DNA of 12,781 nt from CAZWQR01 sp964638595 (GTDB lineage Bacteria; Patescibacteriota; Minisyncoccia; Minisyncoccales; PEYH01), in contig CAZWYU010000061.1 in the NCBI GenBank assembly GCA_964638595.1, positions 1 to 12,781 of the forward strand, given 5' to 3'. The first letter of the stretch is position 1, and each line of letters begins with the position of its first letter. The translations under genes were made by a program, and so were the position numbers. Shown piece after piece: positions 5,847 to 12,663 of the stretch. Under the pieces are notes generated by a model. It was not told the origin of the DNA, searched no databases, and worked only from the letters and a program-made list of their open reading frames with translations.

Positions 5847-6401
5847 TTAAAAATTTACTTTTGGCACTTCCCTTTCTTCTGCTGTTTTTAATTCAAACAA
5901 ATCCATTTTTTTGAAGTTAAAAATTTTGGCAATAATATTTGAAGGAAAAACCTCAATCTTTATATTAAGAGTTTTAACATTATTGTTATAAAATCTCCTA
6001 GATGCTTGAATTTTGTCTTCAGTATCAGTAAGTTCCTCTTGCAAATGTTTAAAGTTTTCCGAAGCTTTCAAATCAGGATAATTTTCTACTACAGCAAATA
6101 GAGATTTTAAAGTACTAGAAAGCGCATTTTCAGCTTGTTCTTTGCCTTTAATATCTTGAGCATTCATTGCTTGACTTCTGGCTTGAGTGACTTTTTCAAA
6201 TAATTCTCTCTCATGTTGAGCATATCCTTTTACCGTGTTAACCAAATTAGGAATTAGGTTGTAACGACGTTTTAACTGGACATCAATATCAGCCCAAGCT
6301 TCCTTTGCTCTGTTTTTAAAAACAACTAAACGGTTATAAGGAAAAGCAATGAGCAAACCAAGAACGAATACTATAATAATAACGGTTATTAAAGTAGCCA
6401 T
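5847..6401 (-). CDS. lemA: LemA family protein
   Basis: From the ATG at 6401 this protein has 184 residues. A single N-terminal membrane helix lies at about residues 3-21. The hallmark LemA helix follows: NRLVVFKNRAKEAWADIDVQ, then RRYNLIPNLVNTVKGYAQHE (about 23-63). The rest forms long amphipathic helices, ending with RRFYNNNVKTLN and IEVFPSNIIA. LemA proteins are anchored helical bundles facing outward; their biochemical role is unsettled. HtpX lies downstream on the same strand, a common pairing. A longer form from a TTG at 6464 would begin inside the groEL terminator hairpin, so it is rejected. An extended -10 promoter precedes the chosen start. Confidence 0.95.
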   Translation of the reverse strand: MATLITVIIIVFVLGLLIAFPYNRLVVFKNRAKEAWADIDVQLKRRYNLIPNLVNTVKGYAQHERELFEKVTQARSQAMNAQDIKGKEQAENALSSTLKSLFAVVENYPDLKASENFKHLQEELTDTEDKIQASRRFYNNNVKTLNIKIEVFPSNIIAKIFNFKKMDLFELKTAEEREVPKVNF

Positions 6402-6429
6402 ATTAAAAAAATTAATAATTATTAAAATA

Positions 6430-6438
6430 ATTATATCA
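6430..6438 (-). promoter_or_regulatory. Extended -10 promoter of lemA
   Basis: On the minus strand, TGaTATAAT (6438-6430) is a perfect -10 hexamer with a TG extension. A weak -35, TTGTTT (6457-6452), lies 16 nt upstream and falls within the groEL terminator. The predicted start near 6423 gives a leader of about 22 nt, all A and T, with no Shine-Dalgarno sequence. Confidence 0.6.
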
Positions 6439-6447
6439 TTTTTCCAC

Positions 6448-6479
6448 AAAAAAACAACCCGCAAAAGCGGGTTGTTTTT
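6448..6479 (-). terminator. Intrinsic terminator of groESL
   Basis: On the minus strand, acaacccgc and gcgggttgt form a perfect 9-bp stem (6475-6467 with 6462-6454) closed by tttt, followed by seven T residues (6454-6448). It begins about 25 nt past the groEL stop. A-rich bases on the other side would let it work weakly on the plus strand too. Confidence 0.92.
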
Positions 6480-6503
6480 AGGTTTGAATAAATTCTTTAA
6501 AAT

Positions 6504-8144
6504 TTAGAAACCAGAGTATGGATTGCCTCCCATTGGCATTTGTCCCTTATCGCCTTTTTCTTCGGGCTTATCAACAATAACAACTTCAGTAGTCAAAAAA
6601 GTGGCGGCTGCTGAAGCAGCATTTTCTAAAGCAGCCCTAACTACTTTAGTTGGATCAATAATGCCTGACTGCATTAGATTTTCAAATTTCAAGGTTTGGG
6701 CATTATAGCCAAAACCAAATTCTTCATTGCCCTTAATCTTGGCAGCAACTACTCCAGCATCTACGCCGGCGTTAGAGGCAATTTGTCTAGCAGGAGACTC
6801 AATAGCCCGCTTTAAAATATCAATGCCAGTTAAGATATCTTTATCTGCTCCCTCGGGCTTAAATTTAGATAAAATTTTAACAGCACCAAGTAAAGCCGAA
6901 CCTCCACCGGGAACAACACCTTCTTCAATAGCTGAACGAGCAGCAGATAAAGCGTCTTCTGCTTTATGCTGTTTGGCTTTTTGTTCAACTTCTGTTGGAG
7001 CTCCAACTTTAATAACAGCAACACCACCAGAAAGTTTTGCCAATCTTTCTTCCAATTTTTCTTTATCAAATTCAGACTCAACATTCTGCAACTGATTTTT
7101 TAATTGGTTAATTCTGTGTTCTATTGTTTGCTTTTCTCCCTTACCTTCTATTATAGTAGTGTCTTCTTTGGTAGAAACCACTTTTCTAGCGCTACCCAAC
7201 ATATCTATTTCTACCTTTTCAAGAGACAAGCCAACATCTTCAGAAATTAATTTGGCTCCAGTCAAACAAGCAATATCTGCCAACATCTCTTTTTTTCTAT
7301 CACCAAAGCCGGGAGCTTTTACTGCCAAAGCGTCTATAACTCCCCTAATTTTATTTACCAATAAAGTAGCTAAAGCCTCTCCATCAACATCGTCAGCAAT
7401 CAAAACAAATTCTTTCTTGCCTGCTTGGGCAACTTTTTCAAGAATTGGTACCAATTCTTTAAGAGCAGAGATTTTTTTATCGGTCACTAAAATATAAGGG
7501 TCTTCAAGCTCTGCTTTCATATGTTCAGCATCGGTAATCATATAAGGAGAAACATAACCTTTGTCAATTTGCAAGCCTCTAACCATTTCTTTTTGCAAGC
7601 CAAAAGTTTTTGATTCCTCTATGGTTACTACTCCGTCTTTGCCCACTTCATCCATAACATCAGCAATCATGTTGCCTAATTCCTCATCTTCGGCGGCAAT
7701 CGTAGCCACCTTTGCTATATCGTCTCTGCCTTTCATTGGTTTAGAAACTTCCTTCAAATAAGCCACTGTTTTTTGAGTGGCTAATTCTATTCCCTTTTTT
7801 AAAAACAAGGGATTAGCGCCAGCGGCTACATTTTTTAGTCCTTCTGAAACTATTGCTTGGGCTAAAACCGTAGCACTGGTCGTTCCGTCTCCAGCCATTT
7901 CATTAGCTTTGGAGGCAACTTCTTTAACGATTTCCGCTCCTTGATTTTCAATTTTGTCTTCTAATTCAATTTCTTTAGCAATTGTAACTCCATCGTTAGT
8001 AATGGTTGGAGAACCAAATCCCCTATCTAAGATAACATTTCTACCCCTAGGTCCAAGAGTTACCTTTACGGCGTCAGCTAATTTATCAACACCTGATTTG
8101 AGTTTTTTTCTAGCAGCCTCTGAATATTCAATAATTTTGCTCAT
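6504..8144 (-). CDS. groEL: Chaperonin GroEL (60 kDa)
   Basis: This 546-residue chaperonin forms the ATP-driven folding chamber in the cytoplasm. The nucleotide site is intact: LGPRGRNV (30-37), D51 in TNDGVT, DGTTSAT (86-92), the Asp of AEDALSAARSA, and the VVPGGGSALL loop. The apical domain with the substrate-binding helices lies in the middle of the protein. The C-terminus, QMPMGGNPYSGF, lacks the long Gly-Gly-Met repeat of the Escherichia coli protein. The gene starts 19 nt after the groES stop and ends at a strong terminator. No Shine-Dalgarno sequence precedes it, so translation is likely coupled to groES or depends on the A/T-rich gap. Confidence 0.98.
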   Translation of the reverse strand: MSKIIEYSEAARKKLKSGVDKLADAVKVTLGPRGRNVILDRGFGSPTITNDGVTIAKEIELEDKIENQGAEIVKEVASKANEMAGDGTTSATVLAQAIVSEGLKNVAAGANPLFLKKGIELATQKTVAYLKEVSKPMKGRDDIAKVATIAAEDEELGNMIADVMDEVGKDGVVTIEESKTFGLQKEMVRGLQIDKGYVSPYMITDAEHMKAELEDPYILVTDKKISALKELVPILEKVAQAGKKEFVLIADDVDGEALATLLVNKIRGVIDALAVKAPGFGDRKKEMLADIACLTGAKLISEDVGLSLEKVEIDMLGSARKVVSTKEDTTIIEGKGEKQTIEHRINQLKNQLQNVESEFDKEKLEERLAKLSGGVAVIKVGAPTEVEQKAKQHKAEDALSAARSAIEEGVVPGGGSALLGAVKILSKFKPEGADKDILTGIDILKRAIESPARQIASNAGVDAGVVAAKIKGNEEFGFGYNAQTLKFENLMQSGIIDPTKVVRAALENAASAAATFLTTEVVIVDKPEEKGDKGQMPMGGNPYSGF

Positions 8145-8163
8145 AATTAATTTTAAAACTTAA

Positions 8164-8454
8164 TTATCTAAGAATAGCTAAAATATCTTCTTGTTTGGCA
8201 ATTAAATATTCTTTACCGTCTATTTCTATTTCATTTGGCCCATATTTGGTAAAGAGAACCTTATCGCCGACCTTTACCTCCATTTCAATTACTTTGCCAC
8301 TGTTAGTCCTCTTTCCGGACCCAACAGCTTTTACTGTCCCTTGTTCGGGACGCTCTTTTGTAGCTGATTCTGGAAGAAAGATACCGCTTTTTGTCTTTTC
8401 TTCAGCATTTACCGGTTCAATCAAAACATTATCAGCTAATGGTTGAATCTGCAT
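8164..8454 (-). CDS. groES: Co-chaperonin GroES (10 kDa)
   Basis: This 96-residue protein caps the GroEL ring as a heptamer. It opens with IQPLADNVLIEP (3-14). The mobile loop that binds GroEL is TKSGIFLPESATKERP (about 21-36), followed by GTVKAVGSGKR and VGDKVLFTKYGPNEIEIDGK. Length is standard for the family. It is the first gene of the groES-groEL operon and has a clear promoter at 8488-8516. No CIRCE inverted repeat (the HrcA operator) is visible between promoter and start. Confidence 0.97.
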   Translation of the reverse strand: MQIQPLADNVLIEPVNAEEKTKSGIFLPESATKERPEQGTVKAVGSGKRTNSGKVIEMEVKVGDKVLFTKYGPNEIEIDGKEYLIAKQEDILAILR

Positions 8455-8487
8455 ATATATTTAAAAATTAATTATTTTGTGGTTGCT

Positions 8488-8516
8488 ATCTTAAATCAAA
8501 ACATTTCAATTGTCAA
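8488..8516 (-). promoter_or_regulatory. Sigma-70 promoter of groES-groEL
   Basis: On the minus strand a perfect -35 TTGACA (8516-8511) is followed after exactly 17 nt by TAAGAT (8493-8488), which matches the -10 consensus at four of six positions. The predicted start near 8481 gives a leader of about 27 nt, A/T-rich and without a Shine-Dalgarno sequence. Confidence 0.75.
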
Positions 8517-8520
8517 GAGA

Positions 8521-8690
8521 GTGTACTAGATGACCACATAGGTATAAACATGTTCAGAGTGTAGCGGGGTCAGTCTAGCGGGGTCTGACCCTGCACATTG
8601 CTCCCCCTTGTACACAACCCGGAGGGTGCCCAAGGGATAATACAACCCACGGGGGCGCACAAGCAAAAGGGCACAATAAAAGGAAGTGCA
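8521..8690. repeat. GC-rich intergenic island with palindromes
   Basis: This spacer between divergent operons is about half G+C, much more than the flanking genes, and has no credible reading frame. It holds tagcggggtc twice at a 14-nt period (8562-8571, 8576-8585). Overlapping inverted repeats gggtcag/ctgaccc (8567-8573, 8585-8591) and gggtc-t-gaccc (8581-8591) are present. There is also a 3-nt-loop hairpin accc-gga-gggt (8617-8627). It may be a cluster of dispersed repeats or a structured RNA; I recognise no known RNA family. Confidence 0.55.
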
Positions 8691-8707
8691 CGAGGGAAGC
8701 ATATATC

Positions 8708-8735
8708 TTGCCCTAAAATTTAAAAATGTTAGAAT
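8708..8735 (+). promoter_or_regulatory. Possible promoter of the holin-like/secG operon
   Basis: TTGCCC (8708-8713) is followed after 16 nt by TAGAAT (8730-8735), which is one base from the -10 consensus. Transcription would begin near 8742, practically at the ATG at 8743, giving a leaderless message. The -35 is weaker (four of six). Confidence 0.45.
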
Positions 8736-8742
8736 GGTATAT

Positions 8743-9120
8743 ATGATTGCTTTTTTCTTTCAAATCTTAGCCGGACTTTTTGGAGTCAAAATAGCGATAG
8801 AAATTCTACCCGGAGTTATTTTTGTTGGTCCAATAAAGATTTTCTTTTTAATTGGGCTAGCTTTTGGTATAATAAATTATGCTATTAAACCTGTTCTAAA
8901 TTTTTTCTTAGCCCCCTTAAGGCTCTTGACATTTGGTTTAATTGGGTTAGTAGTAAATATTGGAATAGTTTGGTTCGTAGCCAAAGTTTTATTTCCTGAT
9001 TATTTAAAGATAGGAAATCTTATCTCTTTATTATTAACAACTATAATAATTTGGTTAACCAGCTTTTTCTTCTATATATTAGGAAAGAGAAGCTGGCAAA
9101 GACATAGATATCATGCTTAG
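8743..9120 (+). CDS. Holin superfamily IV / YvlD-like membrane protein
   Basis: From the ATG at 8743 this protein has 125 residues with four predicted membrane helices. The motifs fit the Phage_holin_4_2 (YvlD) family: an early ILPGVIFVG loop, then GLAFGIINYAIKPVLNFFLAPLRLLTFGLIGLVVN and a last helix near TTIIIWLTSFFF. Despite the name, most chromosomal members are not phage genes and their role is unknown. A GTG at 8686 and an ATG at 8734 are in frame upstream, but the GTG form adds a non-conserved stretch and the promoter-like site favours 8743. The basic tail GKRSWQRHRYHA is probably cytoplasmic. The gene overlaps secG by 8 nt, so the two are co-translated. Confidence 0.85.
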   Translation: MIAFFFQILAGLFGVKIAIEILPGVIFVGPIKIFFLIGLAFGIINYAIKPVLNFFLAPLRLLTFGLIGLVVNIGIVWFVAKVLFPDYLKIGNLISLLLTTIIIWLTSFFFYILGKRSWQRHRYHA

Positions 9121-9334
9121 TAACATCTTAATAATTCTACAAATAATTGTTTCCGTGCTTTTAGTCGCAGGAATTTTATTTCAGCAAAGAGGTTCGGCAA
9201 TGGGCTCAGCTTTTGGACAAGAGGGTGGCGCCTTTTACGGCACCCAAAGAGGAATTCAAAAGAAAATTTTCTGGGCTACGGTTGTCTTGGGCGGCTTATT
9301 TATTATTTTATCAGTGCTTAACCTTATTATCTAA
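9113..9334 (+). CDS. secG: Protein-export membrane protein SecG
   Basis: This 73-residue subunit joins SecY and SecE in the translocation channel. Two membrane helices lie at about residues 3-23 and 53-72. The family signature between them is clear: VLLVAGILFQQRGSAMGSAFG, then GGAFYGTQRGIQKKIFWAT. It overlaps the holin-like gene by 8 nt and its stop is 2 nt before the next gene's start, so the three form one operon. No Shine-Dalgarno sequence is visible; translational coupling is likely. Confidence 0.95.
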   Translation: MLSNILIILQIIVSVLLVAGILFQQRGSAMGSAFGQEGGAFYGTQRGIQKKIFWATVVLGGLFIILSVLNLII

Positions 9335-9336
9335 AA

Positions 9337-11337
9337 TTGTTTAAACTCTCTCTAAAAAAAACAAAGTCAAATAAAGGATTTTTCAAAAATCTGAATTTGT
9401 TAAAGTTTCTTCCCAGGATTTTAAACAAAAAAGAGAAATCGGTTTTCTCTGTTTTTCTTATTCTTTTTATAATATCGGGTATTACATTGGGCATTTCTAT
9501 ATGGCAAAACAATACAGAAATAGTAGCAGCCCAAGGCGGAATATTGCGAGAAGGCATTGTCGGTCAGCCAAGATTTATTAATCCTGTCTATGCTTCATCA
9601 AATGATATAGATAGGGATTTGGTTAATTTAATTTATTCCGGACTTTTCAAATACGATGCCGAAGGCAATATTGTTTCTGATTTAGTTAAAGAATACTTTA
9701 TTGAAGAAAATGGAAAAATTTATAATCTCATACTTAGACAAGATGCCCTGTTTCATGATGATGTTCCCCTAACTGCCGACGATATCATTTTTACTATTGA
9801 AACCATTCAAAACCCAGACTTTCAAAGCCCTATCCAAGCCCAATGGCTAGATGTCAAAGTAGAAAAAATTTCTGATTATCAAATAAAATTATCCCTCAAA
9901 AATCCTTACCCTGCTTTTTTAGAAACTTTATGCTTAAAAATTCTGCCGGCTCATATTTGGAAAGATATTTCTTCTCAAAACTTTCCGCTTTGCAATTATA
10001 ACTTCCAGCCAATAGGCTCTGGACCCTTTAGGGTCAAAAATGTAAACAAAGACAAAAACGGACAAATAAGTTCTCTTATTTTAGAAAGAAATTCTAAATA
10101 TTATAATCAAAAACCTTATCTTTCTGAAATTAATTTTATTTTCTTTAATGACCAAAGCACTCTTTTGCAAGTAGCCGAGAATAATATTATTGATAGTCTT
10201 CAAGCTGGAACCCTTTCAAAATTTAAAAACATTTATAAATTTAAGGAATACTCCTATTTATTACCAAGATATTATGCTCTGTTTTTTAACTCTAAAGAAA
10301 AAGAATTTCTAAACAACGAAAAAATAAGAACTGCCTTAAATTATGCTACAAACAAAGAAGAAATAATTAGCCAAGTTTTTCAAAATAAAGGAGAGGTTGT
10401 CTCCTCGCCCTTTCTGCCAAACTTTTATCACTTTCAAGGAACAACCTCAACAATAGAATATAATAAGGAAAAAGCATTAGAAATTTTAGAAAAAGAAGGT
10501 TTTCAAAAACAAGATGATAAATTAGTAAAAATAAAGAAAGCTGAAACAATGAACTTTTCTAATACCTTAGAATATGGGGATAGGGGCAAGATAGTGGAAT
10601 ATCTTCAAGAATGTCTAGCCAATTTGAATGACGAGATTTACCCTGAAAAAGAAATAAGCGGATATTTTGGCCCCAAGACCAAAGAAGCAGTTATCAGATT
10701 TCAAGAAAAATATGCAGATGAAGTTCTTACCCCTCATAACCTCTCCGAGGGTACTGGAAAAATAGGTCCTTCTACCAGGGAAAAACTAAATGAAGTATGT
10801 GTTATCGTGCCAGCTGAAAACATACCCTTAGAAATAAACATTACCACTAGCCAAGATCAAATGCTCGTCTATACTGCTGAAATAATCAAAAAACAATGGG
10901 AAGAATTAGGCTTTAGTGTTCAAATTAAGACTTTGTCTATTGCCGAACTAAAACAAAAAGCTATAAAAGAAAGAGATTATGAAGCTATACTTTTTGGCCA
11001 AGTTTTAGGAATAATACCAGACCCATTTCCCTTCTGGCATTCCAGCCAACGAATTTATCCTGGACTTAATCTTTCTTATTATAAAAACGAAGCAATTGAT
11101 AAACTTTTAGAAGAAGCTAGAGCAGAAACAGAACAAAAAACACGATTTGAAAAATACGCTCAAGCTGAAAAACTGCTCTTAAAAGATTCACCTGCTATAT
11201 TTTTGTATAATCCCAATTATCTCTATTTGGTTAGTGACAGAATAAAAGGTATTAAAGCTGGATTTATTGCTGACTCCTGCCAACGTTTTGCAGGCATTGA
11301 AAATTGGTATATTAAAACTAAAAGAGTGTTTAAATGA
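9337..11337 (+). CDS. Family 5 substrate-binding protein with inserted peptidoglycan-binding domain
   Basis: This 666-residue protein is an oligopeptide/nickel-type (SBP_bac_5) extracellular solute-binding protein of an ABC importer. A basic cytoplasmic head (1-35) precedes one membrane helix (about 36-56), with no lipobox Cys, so it is anchored by its N-terminus. The SBP fold begins at about 68 (LREGIVGQPRFINPVYASSN). It includes LADDIIFTIE-like (TADDIIFTIE, 147-156) and PIGSGPFRV (225-233), and resumes at about 497-660 with LGFSVQIKT and PDPFPFWHSSQ. Between lies a PG_binding_1 domain (about 406-487): LEYGDRGKIVEYLQECL, GYFGPKTKEAVIRFQEKY and GTGKIGPSTREKLNEVC. It starts with TTG 2 nt after the secG stop, and no ATG follows until residue 405, inside the protein. 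No permease or ATPase genes are in the window. The insertion probably holds the binder against the cell wall. Confidence 0.93.
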   Translation: MFKLSLKKTKSNKGFFKNLNLLKFLPRILNKKEKSVFSVFLILFIISGITLGISIWQNNTEIVAAQGGILREGIVGQPRFINPVYASSNDIDRDLVNLIYSGLFKYDAEGNIVSDLVKEYFIEENGKIYNLILRQDALFHDDVPLTADDIIFTIETIQNPDFQSPIQAQWLDVKVEKISDYQIKLSLKNPYPAFLETLCLKILPAHIWKDISSQNFPLCNYNFQPIGSGPFRVKNVNKDKNGQISSLILERNSKYYNQKPYLSEINFIFFNDQSTLLQVAENNIIDSLQAGTLSKFKNIYKFKEYSYLLPRYYALFFNSKEKEFLNNEKIRTALNYATNKEEIISQVFQNKGEVVSSPFLPNFYHFQGTTSTIEYNKEKALEILEKEGFQKQDDKLVKIKKAETMNFSNTLEYGDRGKIVEYLQECLANLNDEIYPEKEISGYFGPKTKEAVIRFQEKYADEVLTPHNLSEGTGKIGPSTREKLNEVCVIVPAENIPLEINITTSQDQMLVYTAEIIKKQWEELGFSVQIKTLSIAELKQKAIKERDYEAILFGQVLGIIPDPFPFWHSSQRIYPGLNLSYYKNEAIDKLLEEARAETEQKTRFEKYAQAEKLLLKDSPAIFLYNPNYLYLVSDRIKGIKAGFIADSCQRFAGIENWYIKTKRVFK

Positions 11338-11339
11338 CT

Positions 11340-11368
11340 TTGACAATAAAAATGCCCAAAGATACAAT
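11340..11368 (+). promoter_or_regulatory. Near-consensus sigma-70 promoter before hicBA/pgi
   Basis: A perfect -35 TTGACA (11340-11345) is followed after exactly 17 nt by TACAAT (11363-11368), one base from consensus. The predicted start at about 11375 is 2 nt before the hicB ATG (11377), so the message would be almost leaderless. The site starts 3 nt after the substrate-binding protein gene ends. Since hicB and hicA are broken, its surviving use may be to transcribe the isomerase gene. Confidence 0.72.
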
Positions 11369-11376
11369 GGGTTACT

Positions 11377-11517
11377 ATGACAAAATATTTTACAGCTACA
11401 TATAAAAAAAGTGAAAAATGTCATCTCTCTTAGATAGAAAAAATCTTAGAAATCAACACTCAAGGAAAAACTCTAAAAGAAGCTAAAAAAAACCTCAAAT
11501 ATTTCATAATTAAATGA
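11377..11517 (+). pseudogene. hicB: Decayed hicB antitoxin
   Basis: The frame reads MTKYFTATYKKSEKCHLS, an in-frame TAG at 11431, then IEKILEINTQGKTLKEAKKN and LKYFIIK before a TGA. The NTQGKTLKEAKKNL stretch is the diagnostic HicB motif, and the N-terminal YxTAxYKKSE strand also fits. In relatives the stop position is usually Trp, so TGG to TAG is the simplest change. It is short (46 codons) with no C-terminal DNA-binding extension. In the usual system HicB neutralises HicA and represses the operon; this copy should make no working antitoxin. Confidence 0.75.
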
Positions 11518-11719
11518 AAAGAAAAGTTTTAATCAGATATCTCCTTAAAAATGGTTGTGTTTTTGTAAGATGAGGCGCAAAACACAACGTCTTTCTTAAC
11601 GCTCTAATAAAAAGAGAATATTAAGTATCCCCCGCCATTCAGAAATACATAAACTTTTGGCTAATAAGATATGCGCGGATATAAAAATTGAAAAAAATAA
11701 AAAAATTAGAACTAGATGA
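11514..11719 (+). pseudogene. hicA: Decayed hicA mRNA interferase toxin
   Basis: Its ATG overlaps the hicB stop as ATGA, the usual coupled arrangement. The frame reads MKRKVLIRYLLKNGCVFVR, a TGA at 11571, then GAKHNVFLNALIKRE. A one-base loss (or two-base gain) near 11617-11621 then shifts the frame, and the protein continues as LSIPRHSEIHKLLANKICAD to a stop overlapping the isomerase start. The dsRBD-like HicA layout (K/R-rich helix, G-x-KH with the catalytic His, then IPRHSEI) is unmistakable. With two lesions no toxin should be made. The original length would be about 68 residues, normal for HicA. Confidence 0.8.
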
Positions 11720-12663
11720 AAAACGCAATAGAAAATTTTAATAAACAATTTCAAGTTGGCTTAAGGGCGACTGAAGATATAAAGATAAATATAAAACCCA
11801 AAGGAGTTTGTATTTGCGGAATGGGAGGCAGTGCTTTGCCGGGAAATCTTTTAGACATTTATTTAGAAAAAAGAAACTTTCCCTTACTCCTCCAAAGAGA
11901 TTACAATTTACCAAAAGAAGTTTCAAAAGACTGGCTTCTAGTTTGTATTTCTTATTCAGGCAATACCGAAGAAACATTAAGCTGTTTAAGAGAAGCCCAA
12001 GAAAAAGAATTAGAAACTGTTTTAGTTTCTTCAGACGGCAGTTTAAAAAAAATCGCTGAAGAAAATAATCTGCCAATAGCTATTCTTCCCCAAGGCCTTC
12101 AGCCAAGGATAGCTTTAGGTTATCAATTTTCTGCTTTAGCAAAAATAATAGAAAAAGCTGGCTTAATTGACAGCACGGCAGATATTTTAGAACTTGAAGA
12201 AATTAAAGCTGACAAAGAAAAAGCTAAAGAAATAGCAGAAAAAATAAAAGGCAAAATCCCTCTAATTTATGCTTCAAATAAGCTAAAGACGGTAGCTAGA
12301 ATATTTAAAATAGCTTTTAATGAAAATTCCAAAATTCCGGCTTTTTGGAACTATTTTCCAGAACTAAACCATAATGAGATGGTCGGTTTTCAAAAAAAAC
12401 AAGAACAGTTTTACCTTTTAATACTCAAAGACCAAGATGATACAGAAAGAATAAAAAAAAGAATGGATTTAACAAAAAAACTCCTTGAAAAAAAAGGACT
12501 TAAAGGAGAAATAATAGAATTTCAAGAACAAACCTTGCTAAAAAGAGTTTTTAGTGGTATACTCTTTTCATATTGGATCTCTTACTATTTAGCTCTTTTA
12601 TACAATATAGACCCAGAACCAGTAGAACTGGTTGAAGAATTCAAAAAACTAATGGAAAAATAA
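11716..12663 (+). CDS. Bifunctional phosphoglucose/phosphomannose isomerase
   Basis: This 315-residue protein belongs to the archaeal-type dual-specificity isomerases, which interconvert glucose-6-phosphate or mannose-6-phosphate with fructose-6-phosphate. The N-terminal SIS domain carries CGMGGSALPG (34-43) and the sugar-phosphate loop ISYSGNTEET (78-87). PRIALGYQFS (130-139) follows. The C-terminal half (bact-PGI_C type) has PELNHNEMVG (215-224), with Glu221 the likely catalytic base, and a final helix DPEPVELVEEFKK. Length is typical. It would link glycolysis to mannose-derived sugar precursors in the cytoplasm. The start overlaps the stop of the broken hicA frame (ATGA), and the nearest good promoter is the one before hicB. 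Confidence 0.93.
   Translation: MKNAIENFNKQFQVGLRATEDIKINIKPKGVCICGMGGSALPGNLLDIYLEKRNFPLLLQRDYNLPKEVSKDWLLVCISYSGNTEETLSCLREAQEKELETVLVSSDGSLKKIAEENNLPIAILPQGLQPRIALGYQFSALAKIIEKAGLIDSTADILELEEIKADKEKAKEIAEKIKGKIPLIYASNKLKTVARIFKIAFNENSKIPAFWNYFPELNHNEMVGFQKKQEQFYLLILKDQDDTERIKKRMDLTKKLLEKKGLKGEIIEFQEQTLLKRVFSGILFSYWISYYLALLYNIDPEPVELVEEFKKLMEK

Noticed and set aside
6402..6464. Longer LemA from a TTG at 6464
   Set aside because: It would start inside the groEL terminator hairpin and before lemA's own -10 site; the family pattern begins at the ATG at 6401.
6727..7095. Long open frame opposite groEL
   Set aside because: It lies antisense within a conserved gene, has Ser/Thr/Pro-biased composition typical of a mirrored coding frame, and resembles no family.
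8455..8487. CIRCE or other heat-shock operator in the groES leader
   Set aside because: The leader is a plain A/T-rich stretch with no inverted repeat of the expected form.
8686..8742. Upstream GTG start of the holin-like protein
   Set aside because: It adds residues unlike the family, and the likely promoter lies inside this stretch, so the ATG at 8743 fits better.
8743..9120. Prophage remnant because of the holin-like gene
   Set aside because: The gene is co-transcribed with secG and has no phage neighbours; YvlD-type proteins are common chromosomal genes.
11431..11573. In-frame TAG and TGA in hicB/hicA as evidence for a recoded stop codon (for example UGA read as Gly or Trp)
   Set aside because: All conserved genes lack internal TGA, the substrate-binding protein ends properly at a TGA, and hicA also carries a frameshift that recoding cannot explain.
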